Origin: Ruegeria pomeroyi | GTDB taxonomy: Bacteria; Pseudomonadota; Alphaproteobacteria; Rhodobacterales; Rhodobacteraceae | Length of the DNA: 64,000 nt | NCBI RefSeq assembly: GCF_021405525.1 | Contig: NZ_JAGQAG010000001.1 | Span: 992,001-1,056,000, forward strand | Direction of reading: 5' to 3' | In this document: one piece after another, positions 28,000-36,785 of the stretch | Layout: each line of letters begins with the position of its first letter | Position numbering within the stretch: position 1 is the stretch's first letter | Program-made: the position numbers and the translations under genes | Notes under the pieces: model-generated | What the model was told of the DNA's origin: nothing | Seen by the model: the letters and a program-made list of their open reading frames with translations, nothing else | The model's database searches: none

Positions 28000-28872
28000 T
28001 CAGCCGGTCCAGGGGCTGTGACGCAGGATGTCGGCGAATTCCGCGACCAACTGCGGGAACTGGGTCCGGGTGTGGATCAAGAGAGACACGCTGCGCTGTT
28101 CCTCCAGCCCGGCGATGGGGCGGAATGTCAGCTCTGTTGGCTGTACCCGTGCCACCGAGCGCGGCAGGATCGTCACCCATTTGCCCGTCCGCACCATCGC
28201 CAGCAGCGAATGGGTGTTGTGCACGGTGATCCGGGCGCGGGGCAGGGCGGCGCGTATCTCGGGCGCCTCGATCAGCCCGCACAGGCTGTTGCGGATGAAG
28301 CCCGAGGCAAAGACCGCGTCGATATCGGGTGCCTGTGGTTGCTGCGCCAGCGGATGACCGGTGGCGCAAAGCAGGCCATAGGCGTCTTCGAACAGGGTTT
28401 CGCTTTCGACCCCGTTCAGCACCGGTTGGCCCGAGACAATGCCCAGATCGGCCTGCCCTTGCAGCATAGCATCGACCACCCGACCGCTGTCCATGTCGCG
28501 CAGCTCCAGATCCAGTGAAGGATGGCGCTGCATCATCGTCTCAATCGCGGCTGGCAGCGCCAGACCAGAGGCAGAGGGGATCGACGCCACCCTGAGCAGC
28601 CCCTGCGGCGCCCGCGCCGCCGCCTCGATCGCCTGTATGGTATCGTCGAACTGGCGCAACTGCTGCTGGGCAAAGCGGAACACCTCTTGCCCCAGCGGGG
28701 TCAGGCGGTTCTTGCGCTCGTTCTCGAACAGGCGCTGGCCCAGATGTTCCTCCAACTGTTTCAGGGTCATCGACAGCGCAGACTGGGTCCGCCCCATCCG
28801 CATTGCGGCATCGGCCAGGTTTCCAGTTTGTGCAACAGTGCTGAAACAGCGCAGCATCTCGATTTTGATCAT
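28000..28872 (-). CDS. LysR-type transcriptional regulator
   Basis: A 290-residue regulator with an N-terminal winged helix-turn-helix (ADAAMRMGRTQSALSMTLKQLEEHLG) and a periplasmic-binding-protein-like effector domain (90-290). It is divergent from the aldehyde dehydrogenase operon and starts in a 102-base gap that contains two perfect dyads, so it very probably controls that operon and itself. The stop lies three bases past the convergent DUF1489 gene. The effector is likely the catabolic substrate or an intermediate (inference). Confidence 0.93.
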   Translation of the reverse strand: MIKIEMLRCFSTVAQTGNLADAAMRMGRTQSALSMTLKQLEEHLGQRLFENERKNRLTPLGQEVFRFAQQQLRQFDDTIQAIEAAARAPQGLLRVASIPSASGLALPAAIETMMQRHPSLDLELRDMDSGRVVDAMLQGQADLGIVSGQPVLNGVESETLFEDAYGLLCATGHPLAQQPQAPDIDAVFASGFIRNSLCGLIEAPEIRAALPRARITVHNTHSLLAMVRTGKWVTILPRSVARVQPTELTFRPIAGLEEQRSVSLLIHTRTQFPQLVAEFADILRHSPWTG

Positions 28873-28875
28873 GAG

Positions 28876-28907
28876 TTCAGAAAACCTGAAATTTCATTAA
28901 GAAATTT
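28876..28907. promoter_or_regulatory. Tandem dyads in the LysR / aldehyde dehydrogenase gap (likely operator)
   Basis: Two perfect inverted repeats touch each other: TTCAG-aaaac-CTGAA (28876-28890), which contains a T-N11-A LysR box, and AAATTTC-attaa-GAAATTT (28889-28907), with seven-base arms. Both have five-base spacers. They start four bases before the LysR start codon. A TTGACC -35-like hexamer follows at 28912-28917 without a good -10, as expected for an activator-dependent promoter. Confidence 0.7.
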
Positions 28908-28974
28908 AAGTTTGACCGATATGGTGCGCGGAGTCCACCATGACCCAATTCATTCGAGGAACTGGGCCAGAGGC

Positions 28975-30426
28975 ATGTCGGACACAAAACTCAATCTCAT
29001 CGCGGGCGAATGGCTGGCGGGCGAAGCTGAAATCGAAAACCGCAACCCGTCGGACCTGAGCGATCTGGTTGGTATGTTTGCCCAGGCCAGCGCCGATCAG
29101 CTCGATGCGACGCTGCTTCAGGCCCGGCGCGCACAGGCGGAATGGGCGGCCTACGGGATGGAGCGCAAGCAGGCGGTGCTGATGGCCATCGGCACCCAGC
29201 TGATGGCCCGGGCCGAGGAACTGGGCACGCTGCTCAGCCGCGAAGAGGGCAAACCGCTGGCCGAGGGCAAGGGCGAGGTCTATCGCGCCGGTCAGTTCTT
29301 TACCTATTACGCCGCCGAATGCCTGCGCCAGTTGGGCGAGAATGCCGACAGCGTGCGCCCGGGCGTCGAGATCGACGTGCGCCGCGAGGCGGTGGGCGTG
29401 GTCGCGGTGATCAGCCCGTGGAACTTTCCCACCGCCACCGCCTCGTGGAAGATCGCGCCCGCGCTTTGCTATGGCAATGCGGTGGTGTGGAAACCGGCCA
29501 ATATCACCCCGGCCAGCGCCGTGGCGCTGACCGAGATCATCGCGCGCCAGGACATCCCCAAGGGCCTTTTCAGCCTGGTCATGGGCTCGGGTCGCAGCAT
29601 TGGCCAGCGGCTGGTGGAAAGCCCGCTGGTCAACGCGATTTCCTTCACCGGCTCGGTGCCGGTGGGCAAGGGTATCGCATCCGCCGCGATCCAGAACCTG
29701 ACCAAGGTGCAGATGGAAATGGGGTCCAAGAACGCGTTGGCGGTGATGGATGACGCCGATCTGGATCTGGCCGTGACGCTGGCGCTGGGCGGCGCCTTTG
29801 GCGGCACTGGGCAGAAATGCACCGCAAGCTCGCGGCTGGTGGTGCATGCCGCCATTCACGACGCCTTTGTCGAGAAGCTGGTGGCGGGCGCACAGGCGAT
29901 GAAGGTGGGCCATGCGCTGGCCGAGGGCACCCAGATGGGCCCGGTGGTAAGCCAGCAGCAACTGGCCGAGAACCTCGCCTATGTCGATCTGGGCAAGTCC
30001 GAGGGCGCCGAACTTGCCTGCGGCGGCCAGCGGCTCGATATGCCGCAGGACGGCTATTACATGTCACCGGGCGTGTTCCTGAACACCACCAACACCATGC
30101 GCATCAACCGCGAAGAGATGTTCGCGCCGCTGACCAGCGTGATCAAGGTCGGCAGCTATGACGAGGCGCTGAGCGTGGTGAACGATACCAATTTCGGCCT
30201 GACCTCGGGCATCGTCACCCAGTCGCTGGCACGCGCCACCCATTTCCGCCGCAATGCACGCACCGGGGTGGTGACGGTGAACCTGCCGACCGCGGGCACC
30301 GACTACCATGTGCCGTTTGGGGGCCGCGGCGACAGCTCTTACGGGCCGCGCGAACAGGGCAAGGCGGCGGCCGAGTTCTATACCACGGTCAAGACGGCGT
30401 ATATCAGCGCGGGGGCACCACAATGA
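28975..30426 (+). CDS. NAD(P)-dependent aldehyde dehydrogenase, resembles 2-ketoglutarate semialdehyde dehydrogenases
   Basis: A 483-residue enzyme of the ALDH superfamily that oxidises an aldehyde to an acid. Motifs: VISPWNFP near residue 145, cofactor-binding VWKPANITP, NAISFTGSVPVGKG, catalytic Glu in MEMGSKNALAV, and catalytic Cys in GGTGQKCTASSRL. The C-terminal stretch VPFGGRGDSSYGPREQGK followed by AAEFYTTVKTAY recalls 2-ketoglutarate semialdehyde dehydrogenases of sugar-acid and hydroxyproline routes. Succinate semialdehyde is an alternative substrate. It is first in a five-gene operon behind a LysR regulator; its stop overlaps the next start by four bases. Confidence 0.92.
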   Translation: MSDTKLNLIAGEWLAGEAEIENRNPSDLSDLVGMFAQASADQLDATLLQARRAQAEWAAYGMERKQAVLMAIGTQLMARAEELGTLLSREEGKPLAEGKGEVYRAGQFFTYYAAECLRQLGENADSVRPGVEIDVRREAVGVVAVISPWNFPTATASWKIAPALCYGNAVVWKPANITPASAVALTEIIARQDIPKGLFSLVMGSGRSIGQRLVESPLVNAISFTGSVPVGKGIASAAIQNLTKVQMEMGSKNALAVMDDADLDLAVTLALGGAFGGTGQKCTASSRLVVHAAIHDAFVEKLVAGAQAMKVGHALAEGTQMGPVVSQQQLAENLAYVDLGKSEGAELACGGQRLDMPQDGYYMSPGVFLNTTNTMRINREEMFAPLTSVIKVGSYDEALSVVNDTNFGLTSGIVTQSLARATHFRRNARTGVVTVNLPTAGTDYHVPFGGRGDSSYGPREQGKAAAEFYTTVKTAYISAGAPQ

Positions 30427-31403
30427 GCTATCGCATCGACGGCCTGCAATATGCCAACTGGTCGGAAAAGATCTTTCGCCAGCTGCGCGCGGGCCATGTC
30501 GATGCGGTGCATGTCACCATCGCCTATCACGAAAGCTTTCGTGAGACGGTCCTGAATTTCGAGAAATGGAACCGCTGGTTCGAGCAGTATCCCGACCTGA
30601 TCATGAAGGGGCAGTGGGCCGGCGATATCGACATCGCGCGCGAGACCGGGCGCACCGCGATCTTTTTCGGGTTCCAGAACCCCAGCCCGATCGAGGACGA
30701 TATCGGCCTGGTCGAGATCCTGCACACGCTGGGCGCGCGTTTCATGCAGCTGACCTATAACAACCAGTCGCTGCTGGCGACCGGCTGTTACGAGGCCGAG
30801 GATGCGGGCATCACCCGCATGGGCCGTCAGGTCATCAAGGAGATGAACCGCGTGGGGTTGGTGGTGGACATGAGCCATTCCGCCGACCGCTCGACCATCG
30901 AGGCCGCCGAGATCTCGGAACGCCCCATCGCCATCACTCATGCCAACCCGCATGACTGGGCCCCGGCCCTGCGCAACAAGCGTGACGATGTGATCCGGGC
31001 GGTGACCGAAAACGGCGGCATGCTGGGCTTTTCGGTCTACCCCCATCACCTGAAGGACAAGTCGGCCTGCACGCTGGACAGCTTCTGCGAGATGATCGCC
31101 CGCACCGCCGAGCGGTACGGAGTCGACCATCTGGGGATCGGCACCGACCTGTGCCAGGACCAGCCCGACAGCGTGGTGGAATGGATGCGCACCGGGCGCT
31201 GGTCCAAGGAGATCGACTTTGGCGAGGGTTCCGCCAGCGCGCCGGGCTTTCCCCCGATGCCGCACTGGTTCCAGGACAATCGCGATTTTGGAAATATCGA
31301 GAACGGGTTACGCGCGACCGGCCTGAACAAGGACGAAGTGGCCGGGATCATGGGCGGGAACTGGTACAGGTTCTTTGCCCAGAACTTCGTCCCGCAAGGA
31401 TGA
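30423..31403 (+). CDS. Membrane dipeptidase, peptidase family M19
   Basis: A 326-residue zinc amidohydrolase-fold enzyme of the renal dipeptidase family. Recognised parts: a shortened N-terminus, a metal-site region with GFQNPSPIEDDI, LTYNNQSLLATGC, DMSHSADRSTIEA (conserved His), ITHANPHDWAP, and GIGTDLCQDQP. The usual N-terminal H-x-D is not obvious (YRIDGLQYANW), so the metal site may be changed. In Pseudomonas, a family member sits in the dimethylglycine-betaine region, which fits this betaine-type context. It may cut a C-N or amide bond of the transported compound rather than a dipeptide (inference). Confidence 0.88.
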   Translation: MSYRIDGLQYANWSEKIFRQLRAGHVDAVHVTIAYHESFRETVLNFEKWNRWFEQYPDLIMKGQWAGDIDIARETGRTAIFFGFQNPSPIEDDIGLVEILHTLGARFMQLTYNNQSLLATGCYEAEDAGITRMGRQVIKEMNRVGLVVDMSHSADRSTIEAAEISERPIAITHANPHDWAPALRNKRDDVIRAVTENGGMLGFSVYPHHLKDKSACTLDSFCEMIARTAERYGVDHLGIGTDLCQDQPDSVVEWMRTGRWSKEIDFGEGSASAPGFPPMPHWFQDNRDFGNIENGLRATGLNKDEVAGIMGGNWYRFFAQNFVPQG

Positions 31404-31408
31404 GAGAG

Positions 31409-33097
31409 ATGGACACCGCCCCGAACAGGCACATCCAGCGCAGGGATCCGGCAACAGTCATGCGGCTGTCGCGGCTGGGGTCGCTGCATCAATGCCGCCT
31501 CAGCTTCATGCGCATCCTGACCCGGCGCATGGCGCGCGAGAACTGGAGTTTTTCGCGCCCTGTGTTCCGCATCGACGCGGCGGGCGTGGGCCATGCCGTC
31601 TATACCGCGCAGGGACCCGACCGTGCCTATTCGCTGGTGGCCTTTGCCCATGACCTGCCGCCCGAGATGCGTTCGGACCGGGTGATCGCCACCGCCTGGG
31701 ATGCCACATTCACCCTGTTCGACGGGATCCCGACCGAGGACGACATCGACCGGCTGTCGCAGAACGTGCCGCTGCAAGAGGCGGGCCGGGTCAGCGAACG
31801 CGAGATATCGGTCAGCCGGGCCAACCGGTCTGTGCGGCTCTGGGCGCATGTGGTCGATGCGCTGGCCAGCGGGCAACAGCCCGACCGCGCCGAGATCGAC
31901 AAGGTGGGCTATCTGATGCGCACCACCGCCGTCTATGGCTCGGGCAAGCTGGGCGCGGCGGATCGCGAGCAGATCGCCGACCGCCCCGAGATGCAGGTGC
32001 CGTTTCAGGCCGAGATGCTGTCGGTCTATCTTACCCGTGTCTTCGTGCGCGATCTGGTGCAGCACATGGCACGGGCCAAGGGCGGTGAAGGCGCGGTCGA
32101 TCTGGACCCGGCGCTGGCGCGGCGCATGGGCATCGGCAATTCCACCGGCCTTGGCATGGCGCCCTATATCGTCAACCACCCGATCCTGTTCAACAACTGG
32201 GTCATGGCCCGGGAAGAGGCGATTGCCCGGGTACGCGGTGTTGCCACCGCCAGCCCCGACGCGGCCGCGCAGTTTCGCCGGATGCTGAGGCGCAGCGAGG
32301 TGTCGCTGGGCCAGTGGCGTTCCGAACACCCGATCCAGCTTGAGAAACTGGCCGATCTGCGCCGCGACATGGAGGCGCTCTCGCGCCATGTGGCAGGGGA
32401 CGACCTGTTGAACGATCATCCTTGGGACCGGCTGATGCGCTGGGCCGAGGGCGCGCTGAGCGAGGAGGGGCAGGAACTGGTCGCCTCGCTGATCTTGGAA
32501 CCCTATCCCGATCTGGTGGACGGTTTGGCAAGCTGCATGGCCGATGGCAATCCGGGCGCGTTTCGCATCGACGGGGCCATGCCGATCTCGGAACTGCGCG
32601 ACCTGATCGCGGCCAGCTACGCCTGGGCCTTTCACCTGGACTGGTCGGCACCCGAAAACTGCGCCCGCGCCTGGTATGTCTCCGAAGAGAAGTTGGAGCC
32701 GCGTCTGGGTGAGCGGTTCGACGAGCCGATTGCCGACTATGAACAGCCGCTGGCGCCGGCCCGCGATGCGGCGGCGGCCCATGCGGCACTGGCCGATTGG
32801 GACGGTGCCCGTCCGGTGGCGGAATTCCTGCTGGCCCATCCCGAACACCGCCACACCGTGCGCCGCGCCCAGATGAGCCGAGTGGCCCCATATGGCGAAA
32901 TCCACGACAACACGATCAGCGCTGCGGTCCTGCCCATCGACATGCTGCGGGCGAAACTTGCCTTCTTTGGCGCTATCCATTTCGACCCCCGTTCGGATCG
33001 TTGGGTGCGGATCTGCATGTATGCGGGTGCGCCATACCCCGAGGAGCTTTCGCCCGAGACGGCGGATGACTGGGTCTATCCAGAGGTGCCGGCATGA
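31409..33097 (+). CDS. Large conserved protein of unknown function in the catabolic operon
   Basis: A 562-residue soluble protein that I do not recognise. It has no signal peptide or membrane segment, many charged helices, and several conserved-looking blocks: RLSRLGSLHQCRLSFMR, ENWSFSRPVFRID, RTTAVYGSGKLGAADRE, NSTGLGMAPYIVNHP, ASYAWAFHLDWSAPENCARAWY and RLSQNVPLQEAGR. The ATG at 31409 has AAGGA at good spacing; an ATG at 31400 overlapping the previous stop is an alternative. The stop overlaps the DUF3726-like gene by four bases, so the two proteins are likely made in equal amounts. Position inside an enzyme operon suggests a catalytic or assembly role in breaking down the BCCT substrate. 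Confidence 0.75.
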   Translation: MDTAPNRHIQRRDPATVMRLSRLGSLHQCRLSFMRILTRRMARENWSFSRPVFRIDAAGVGHAVYTAQGPDRAYSLVAFAHDLPPEMRSDRVIATAWDATFTLFDGIPTEDDIDRLSQNVPLQEAGRVSEREISVSRANRSVRLWAHVVDALASGQQPDRAEIDKVGYLMRTTAVYGSGKLGAADREQIADRPEMQVPFQAEMLSVYLTRVFVRDLVQHMARAKGGEGAVDLDPALARRMGIGNSTGLGMAPYIVNHPILFNNWVMAREEAIARVRGVATASPDAAAQFRRMLRRSEVSLGQWRSEHPIQLEKLADLRRDMEALSRHVAGDDLLNDHPWDRLMRWAEGALSEEGQELVASLILEPYPDLVDGLASCMADGNPGAFRIDGAMPISELRDLIAASYAWAFHLDWSAPENCARAWYVSEEKLEPRLGERFDEPIADYEQPLAPARDAAAAHAALADWDGARPVAEFLLAHPEHRHTVRRAQMSRVAPYGEIHDNTISAAVLPIDMLRAKLAFFGAIHFDPRSDRWVRICMYAGAPYPEELSPETADDWVYPEVPA

Positions 33098-33726
33098 GCT
33101 TTTCCCTCAACGAGATCGAGGCCACCGCCAAGCGCGCGACGCGTGGCGCGGGCTATCCCTGGGGCCTTGCCGAAGAGGCGGCCAAGGCGACCCGCTGGCT
33201 GGCCGCCCATGACATTGACGCCTGCGCCGAACTGGCCGCGCTGCTGACCCGGGTCGATGGGGTGCCGCTTGCCGATCTTTCTCCCGACCCAAGGGGCATG
33301 ACCTGGGCCGCGCCGGGCGGAACGCTCTGCCCGCTGGCGGCGGGGGCGGCGCTTTCGGATCGCGCGGCAGAGCTGTCCGATGCAGGGTTTCGGCTGGAAC
33401 AGGTGGCCCGGCCCGCGCTGCTGGTGCCCTTTGCCGCGCTGATGGCGCAGCAGATCGGTCGCCCGGTTTCCCTGCGCTGGGAGGGCGGATGTGCCGTCAC
33501 CGATGGTAAGGCGCTCGACCTTTCCGGCGCGACACCGGACCTTGCGCCTCTGGTCGAGGTGACATTGGGCGGCCAGATCGACGCCGCGACGCCAATGCGC
33601 AGCCGCGCCCAACCCGCGCCCGAGACCTGGGCCACCCTGAACCGTTTCGCCCATCGCACCTATGCCCCCGCAACCGAGGAATCCCGGTTGAAGGGCGCAG
33701 GCGCGGGGCTTTCCGACAATGACTGA
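33094..33726 (+). CDS. DUF3726-like protein of unknown function
   Basis: A 210-residue soluble protein whose N-terminus (SLNEIEATAKRATRGAGYPWG) resembles the DUF3726 family. Gly-Tyr-Pro-Trp-Gly and GLAEEAAKATRWLA are the most striking features; no known catalytic motif. It starts inside the stop of the 562-residue protein and is followed after 12 bases by an Ldh2-type oxidoreductase. The tight pairing with the larger unknown protein suggests the two form a complex, for example an enzyme of two unlike subunits. That is inference. Confidence 0.72.
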   Translation: MSFSLNEIEATAKRATRGAGYPWGLAEEAAKATRWLAAHDIDACAELAALLTRVDGVPLADLSPDPRGMTWAAPGGTLCPLAAGAALSDRAAELSDAGFRLEQVARPALLVPFAALMAQQIGRPVSLRWEGGCAVTDGKALDLSGATPDLAPLVEVTLGGQIDAATPMRSRAQPAPETWATLNRFAHRTYAPATEESRLKGAGAGLSDND

Positions 33727-33738
33727 ACCGAGGACCCC

Positions 33739-34752
33739 ATGACCGAAACCCGCATCCTGAGCCTGGACGAGATCGAAGATCTGAGCTTTCGCGCATTGGT
33801 GGCCGCTGGCACCTCCGAGGCCAATGCCCGGCCATTGGCCGTGGCCACCGCCGCGACCGAGGCCGACGGTATCGCCAGCCACGGGTTGCTCTATATCCCG
33901 ATCTATAGCGAGCATGTGCAATGCGGCAAGGTCGACGGGCGGGCCGAACCCCGGCTCGACCGGCCCGCGCCCTCGGTGTTGACTGCGGATGCGGCGACCG
34001 GGTTTGCCCATGCGGCGATCGATCTCGGCTTTGACCAGCTGATGCCGCTGGCGCGCAGCCAGGGCGTTGCCGTTCTGGCTATCCGCAACAGCTATAACTG
34101 CGGCGTGCTGGGATATCACACTGCCCGTCTTGCGCGGGCGGGGCTGGTGGGGCTGGGCTTTACCAATGCGCCCGCTTCGATCGCGCCCTCGGGCGGATCG
34201 AAACCGGTGGTCGGCACCAACCCGTTCTCGCTTGCCGTGCCGGGTGAGGATGGTGAACCGGCGATCCTGATCGACCAGAGCGCCAGCACCATCGCCAAGA
34301 GCGAAGTGATGAAACACGCCCGCGAGGGCAAGCCGATCCCGGTCGGCTGGGCACTGGACGCCGACGGCAACCCCACCACCGACCCCGAGGTCGGGTTGAA
34401 AGGCTCGATGGCGCCATCGGGGGGCTACAAGGGAGTCGGGGTTGCCCTGCTGGTCGAGACCATGGCCGCCGCGCTGACGGGCGCGACACTGGGCATCGAC
34501 GCTTCGCCCTTTTCCGGCACGGCGGGAGGGCCGCCGCGCACCGGACAGTTCTTTATCGCGATCGACCCGGGCGCGACTTCGGGTGACCGGTTTGCCCCAT
34601 TGGTTGCGCGTCTGGCGGGGGCGGTTCATGATCAGGACAACGCCCATTTGCCCGGCGACGGGCGTCGCGCCCGCCGAATCCGCTCGCGCGAAGAGGGAGT
34701 CGCGGTCAACGTCGCGACCCTAGAACGGATCGAAAAGATCATCGCGGCATAA
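33739..34752 (+). CDS. Ldh2/malate-lactate dehydrogenase family NAD(P)-dependent oxidoreductase
   Basis: A 337-residue enzyme of the family that includes sulfolactate, ureidoglycolate and delta1-pyrroline/piperideine-2-carboxylate reductases. Motifs: DGIASHGLLYIPIYSEHVQ with the catalytic His, IRNSYNCGVLGYHTARLA, GTNPFSLAVP, DQSASTIAKSEV and GGYKGVGVALLVE. In relatives the region reads N-x-x-H-x-G; here it is NSYNCG, so one usual His is changed. It may reduce a cyclic imine or oxidise a 2-hydroxy acid. It is the last gene of the dense five-gene unit. Confidence 0.88.
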   Translation: MTETRILSLDEIEDLSFRALVAAGTSEANARPLAVATAATEADGIASHGLLYIPIYSEHVQCGKVDGRAEPRLDRPAPSVLTADAATGFAHAAIDLGFDQLMPLARSQGVAVLAIRNSYNCGVLGYHTARLARAGLVGLGFTNAPASIAPSGGSKPVVGTNPFSLAVPGEDGEPAILIDQSASTIAKSEVMKHAREGKPIPVGWALDADGNPTTDPEVGLKGSMAPSGGYKGVGVALLVETMAAALTGATLGIDASPFSGTAGGPPRTGQFFIAIDPGATSGDRFAPLVARLAGAVHDQDNAHLPGDGRRARRIRSREEGVAVNVATLERIEKIIAA

Positions 34753-34859
34753 GCGACATTTCAGACGTCGTTTCTGTGACAAAAACCATCGGTCCTGCGT
34801 CACTCTGACCGGCGCGGGATCGCTAGAGTAAGCAAATTGTTGCGTCAGGGAGGGATCGC

Positions 34860-36695
34860 ATGTCAGTAAAACCACCATTCACCGAGATCGAGGTCAAAAG
34901 GGCCGCGTCCGGTTTCTATCAGGGACATAGCGTCGAAATCGCGCTGTTCTCCAAGGCGATCATGGTCGGCCTGGTCCTTTGGGCGCTGGTCTGGCCCGCG
35001 AATGCCAATGGCGTTCTGGGCAGCCTGAACTGGCGTCTGCTGGAGGATTTCAACGTCTTCTACATCGTCATCGTCGGCTTCTTTGCCGTGTTCCTGTTCG
35101 TGCTGGCGGCGCTGCCGCAGACCGGCAAGCGGATCATGGGTCGGCCCGGCGAGGGCACCGAGTTCTCCAACTTCTCCTGGTTCTCGATGATGTTCGGTGC
35201 CGGTCTGGGCGTCGGCCTGATGGTGTTCGCCACCGCCGAACCGCTGGGCCTGTGGGGCTCGAATCCTGTCGTGGTTTCGGGCGCTGTTGCCGGCAACTCC
35301 GAGGAGGCGCTGCAATCGGCCTATCGCTACACCTTTGCGCATTACGGCTTTCACGCCTGGGCGATCTATGTGGTGACCGGCCTGGCGCTGGCCTATTACG
35401 CCTATACCCGTGACATGCCGCTGACGATCCGTTCGGCGCTGACGCCGCTGTTCGGCCCGCTGATGAACGGGTTCCTGGGCCATGTGGTCGACATTCTGGG
35501 CGTGGTGGCAACCATCCTTGGCGTGTCGGTGACCATCGGCTTTGGCGTGTCGCAGTTCATCGATGGTATGTATGCCATCACCGGCATGGAATGGATGATG
35601 GACATGACCGGCGAGGCGCCTGCACCGGGCACCGTCGGCCTGATCTCGGGTCTCTTCGTGATCATGGGTCTGTCGGTCATTTCGGCGGTATCGGGCGTGG
35701 GCCGCGGCGTGAAGTACCTTTCGAACCTCAACCTGGTGATGTCGCTGATCCTGCTGTTCACCTTTGTGGTGTTTGGTTCGTTCCTGTTCGCCATGACGAC
35801 CTATGCCTCGGCGCTGGTCGACTATATCCTCCACTTCCTCTCGATCAGCTTTGGCGCTTATGGCCCGCAGGATCCGGCCGCTTTTGCCGCTGCTCTGCCG
35901 ACCGAGGCCGCCCCTTATGCCGACGCGCTGCGCGGTGGGGCGACCAATGCCTGGGGCTCGTTTGACGGGTTCAAATCCGGCCTCGAAGGCGAAGCCGCCG
36001 CACTGTCCGACGAGGTTCTGGCCGCGGCCTATGCCGCGGGTGAGCCGGGCCGTCAATTCGGCTGGCAGGCAGGCTGGACCACCTTCTACTGGGCCTGGTG
36101 GATCGCGTTCTCGCCCTTTGTGGGCCTGTTCCTGGCGCGCATCTCGCGCGGTCGCACGGTGCGTGAGTTCATCGTCGGCTGCCTGTTCGCCCCGGCGCTG
36201 GTCTGCTTTGCATGGATGACCGTCCTGGGGGGCACCGCCATCGACCTGGAACTGACCGGCAATGCCAATGGCGCCATCATCGGCGCGTCGAACACCGCCA
36301 AGCTGTTCGTGACTCTGGGCCAGATGCTGTCGGGTGGGTTCCTGTCGGCGATTACCGTCATGTGCGTTGTGCTGATCATGACCTTCCTCGTCACCTCGGC
36401 GGACTCGGGCATCCTGGTGATGAACACCATCATGTCGGGCGGCGATCAGGAAGTCGGCAACAAGCACAAGATCGTCTGGGGCGTGATCCTGACCGCGGTG
36501 ATCGGTACGCTGCTGATCGCGGGCAAGACCAATGGCGGCGCCGACCCGATGGAGGCTCTGAAGAGCGCGATGATCATCGGTGCTCTGCCCTTTACCGTGG
36601 TGATGGGGCTGATGTGCGTGTCGCTGGTCAAGGCGCTTTATCGCGATGGAAAACGTGAAAAGCTGGGCCTGACCGTGGGCAAGCCGGCCGAGTAA
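34860..36695 (+). CDS. BCCT family betaine/carnitine/choline-type transporter
   Basis: A 611-residue secondary transporter with about twelve membrane helices that imports quaternary-ammonium or similar zwitterions. Family motifs: FGAGLGVGLMVFATAEPLGLW (Gly-rich Na+ site helix), GFHAWAIYVVTGLALAY, and the substrate-box TFYWAWWIAFSPFVGLFLARIS. An insert of about 70 residues, acidic and Ala-rich (near 335-400), precedes the Trp-rich helix. A GGGAGG site precedes the ATG. A 107-base gap separates it from the enzymes, so it may have its own promoter yet belongs to the same module. Confidence 0.93.
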   Translation: MSVKPPFTEIEVKRAASGFYQGHSVEIALFSKAIMVGLVLWALVWPANANGVLGSLNWRLLEDFNVFYIVIVGFFAVFLFVLAALPQTGKRIMGRPGEGTEFSNFSWFSMMFGAGLGVGLMVFATAEPLGLWGSNPVVVSGAVAGNSEEALQSAYRYTFAHYGFHAWAIYVVTGLALAYYAYTRDMPLTIRSALTPLFGPLMNGFLGHVVDILGVVATILGVSVTIGFGVSQFIDGMYAITGMEWMMDMTGEAPAPGTVGLISGLFVIMGLSVISAVSGVGRGVKYLSNLNLVMSLILLFTFVVFGSFLFAMTTYASALVDYILHFLSISFGAYGPQDPAAFAAALPTEAAPYADALRGGATNAWGSFDGFKSGLEGEAAALSDEVLAAAYAAGEPGRQFGWQAGWTTFYWAWWIAFSPFVGLFLARISRGRTVREFIVGCLFAPALVCFAWMTVLGGTAIDLELTGNANGAIIGASNTAKLFVTLGQMLSGGFLSAITVMCVVLIMTFLVTSADSGILVMNTIMSGGDQEVGNKHKIVWGVILTAVIGTLLIAGKTNGGADPMEALKSAMIIGALPFTVVMGLMCVSLVKALYRDGKREKLGLTVGKPAE

Positions 36696-36785
36696 AGCCA
36701 ATGTGTCGGGCGGTTTGCCGCCCGGCCCCGACCCTTGCAGACGGGCCTGTGCCGGATTGGCGCGGGTCCGTTTCGCTTTTATGTG

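Noticed and set aside
34863-36701. A 612-codon minus-strand open frame
   Set aside because: Antisense to the BCCT transporter; His/Gln-rich shadow with no known motif.
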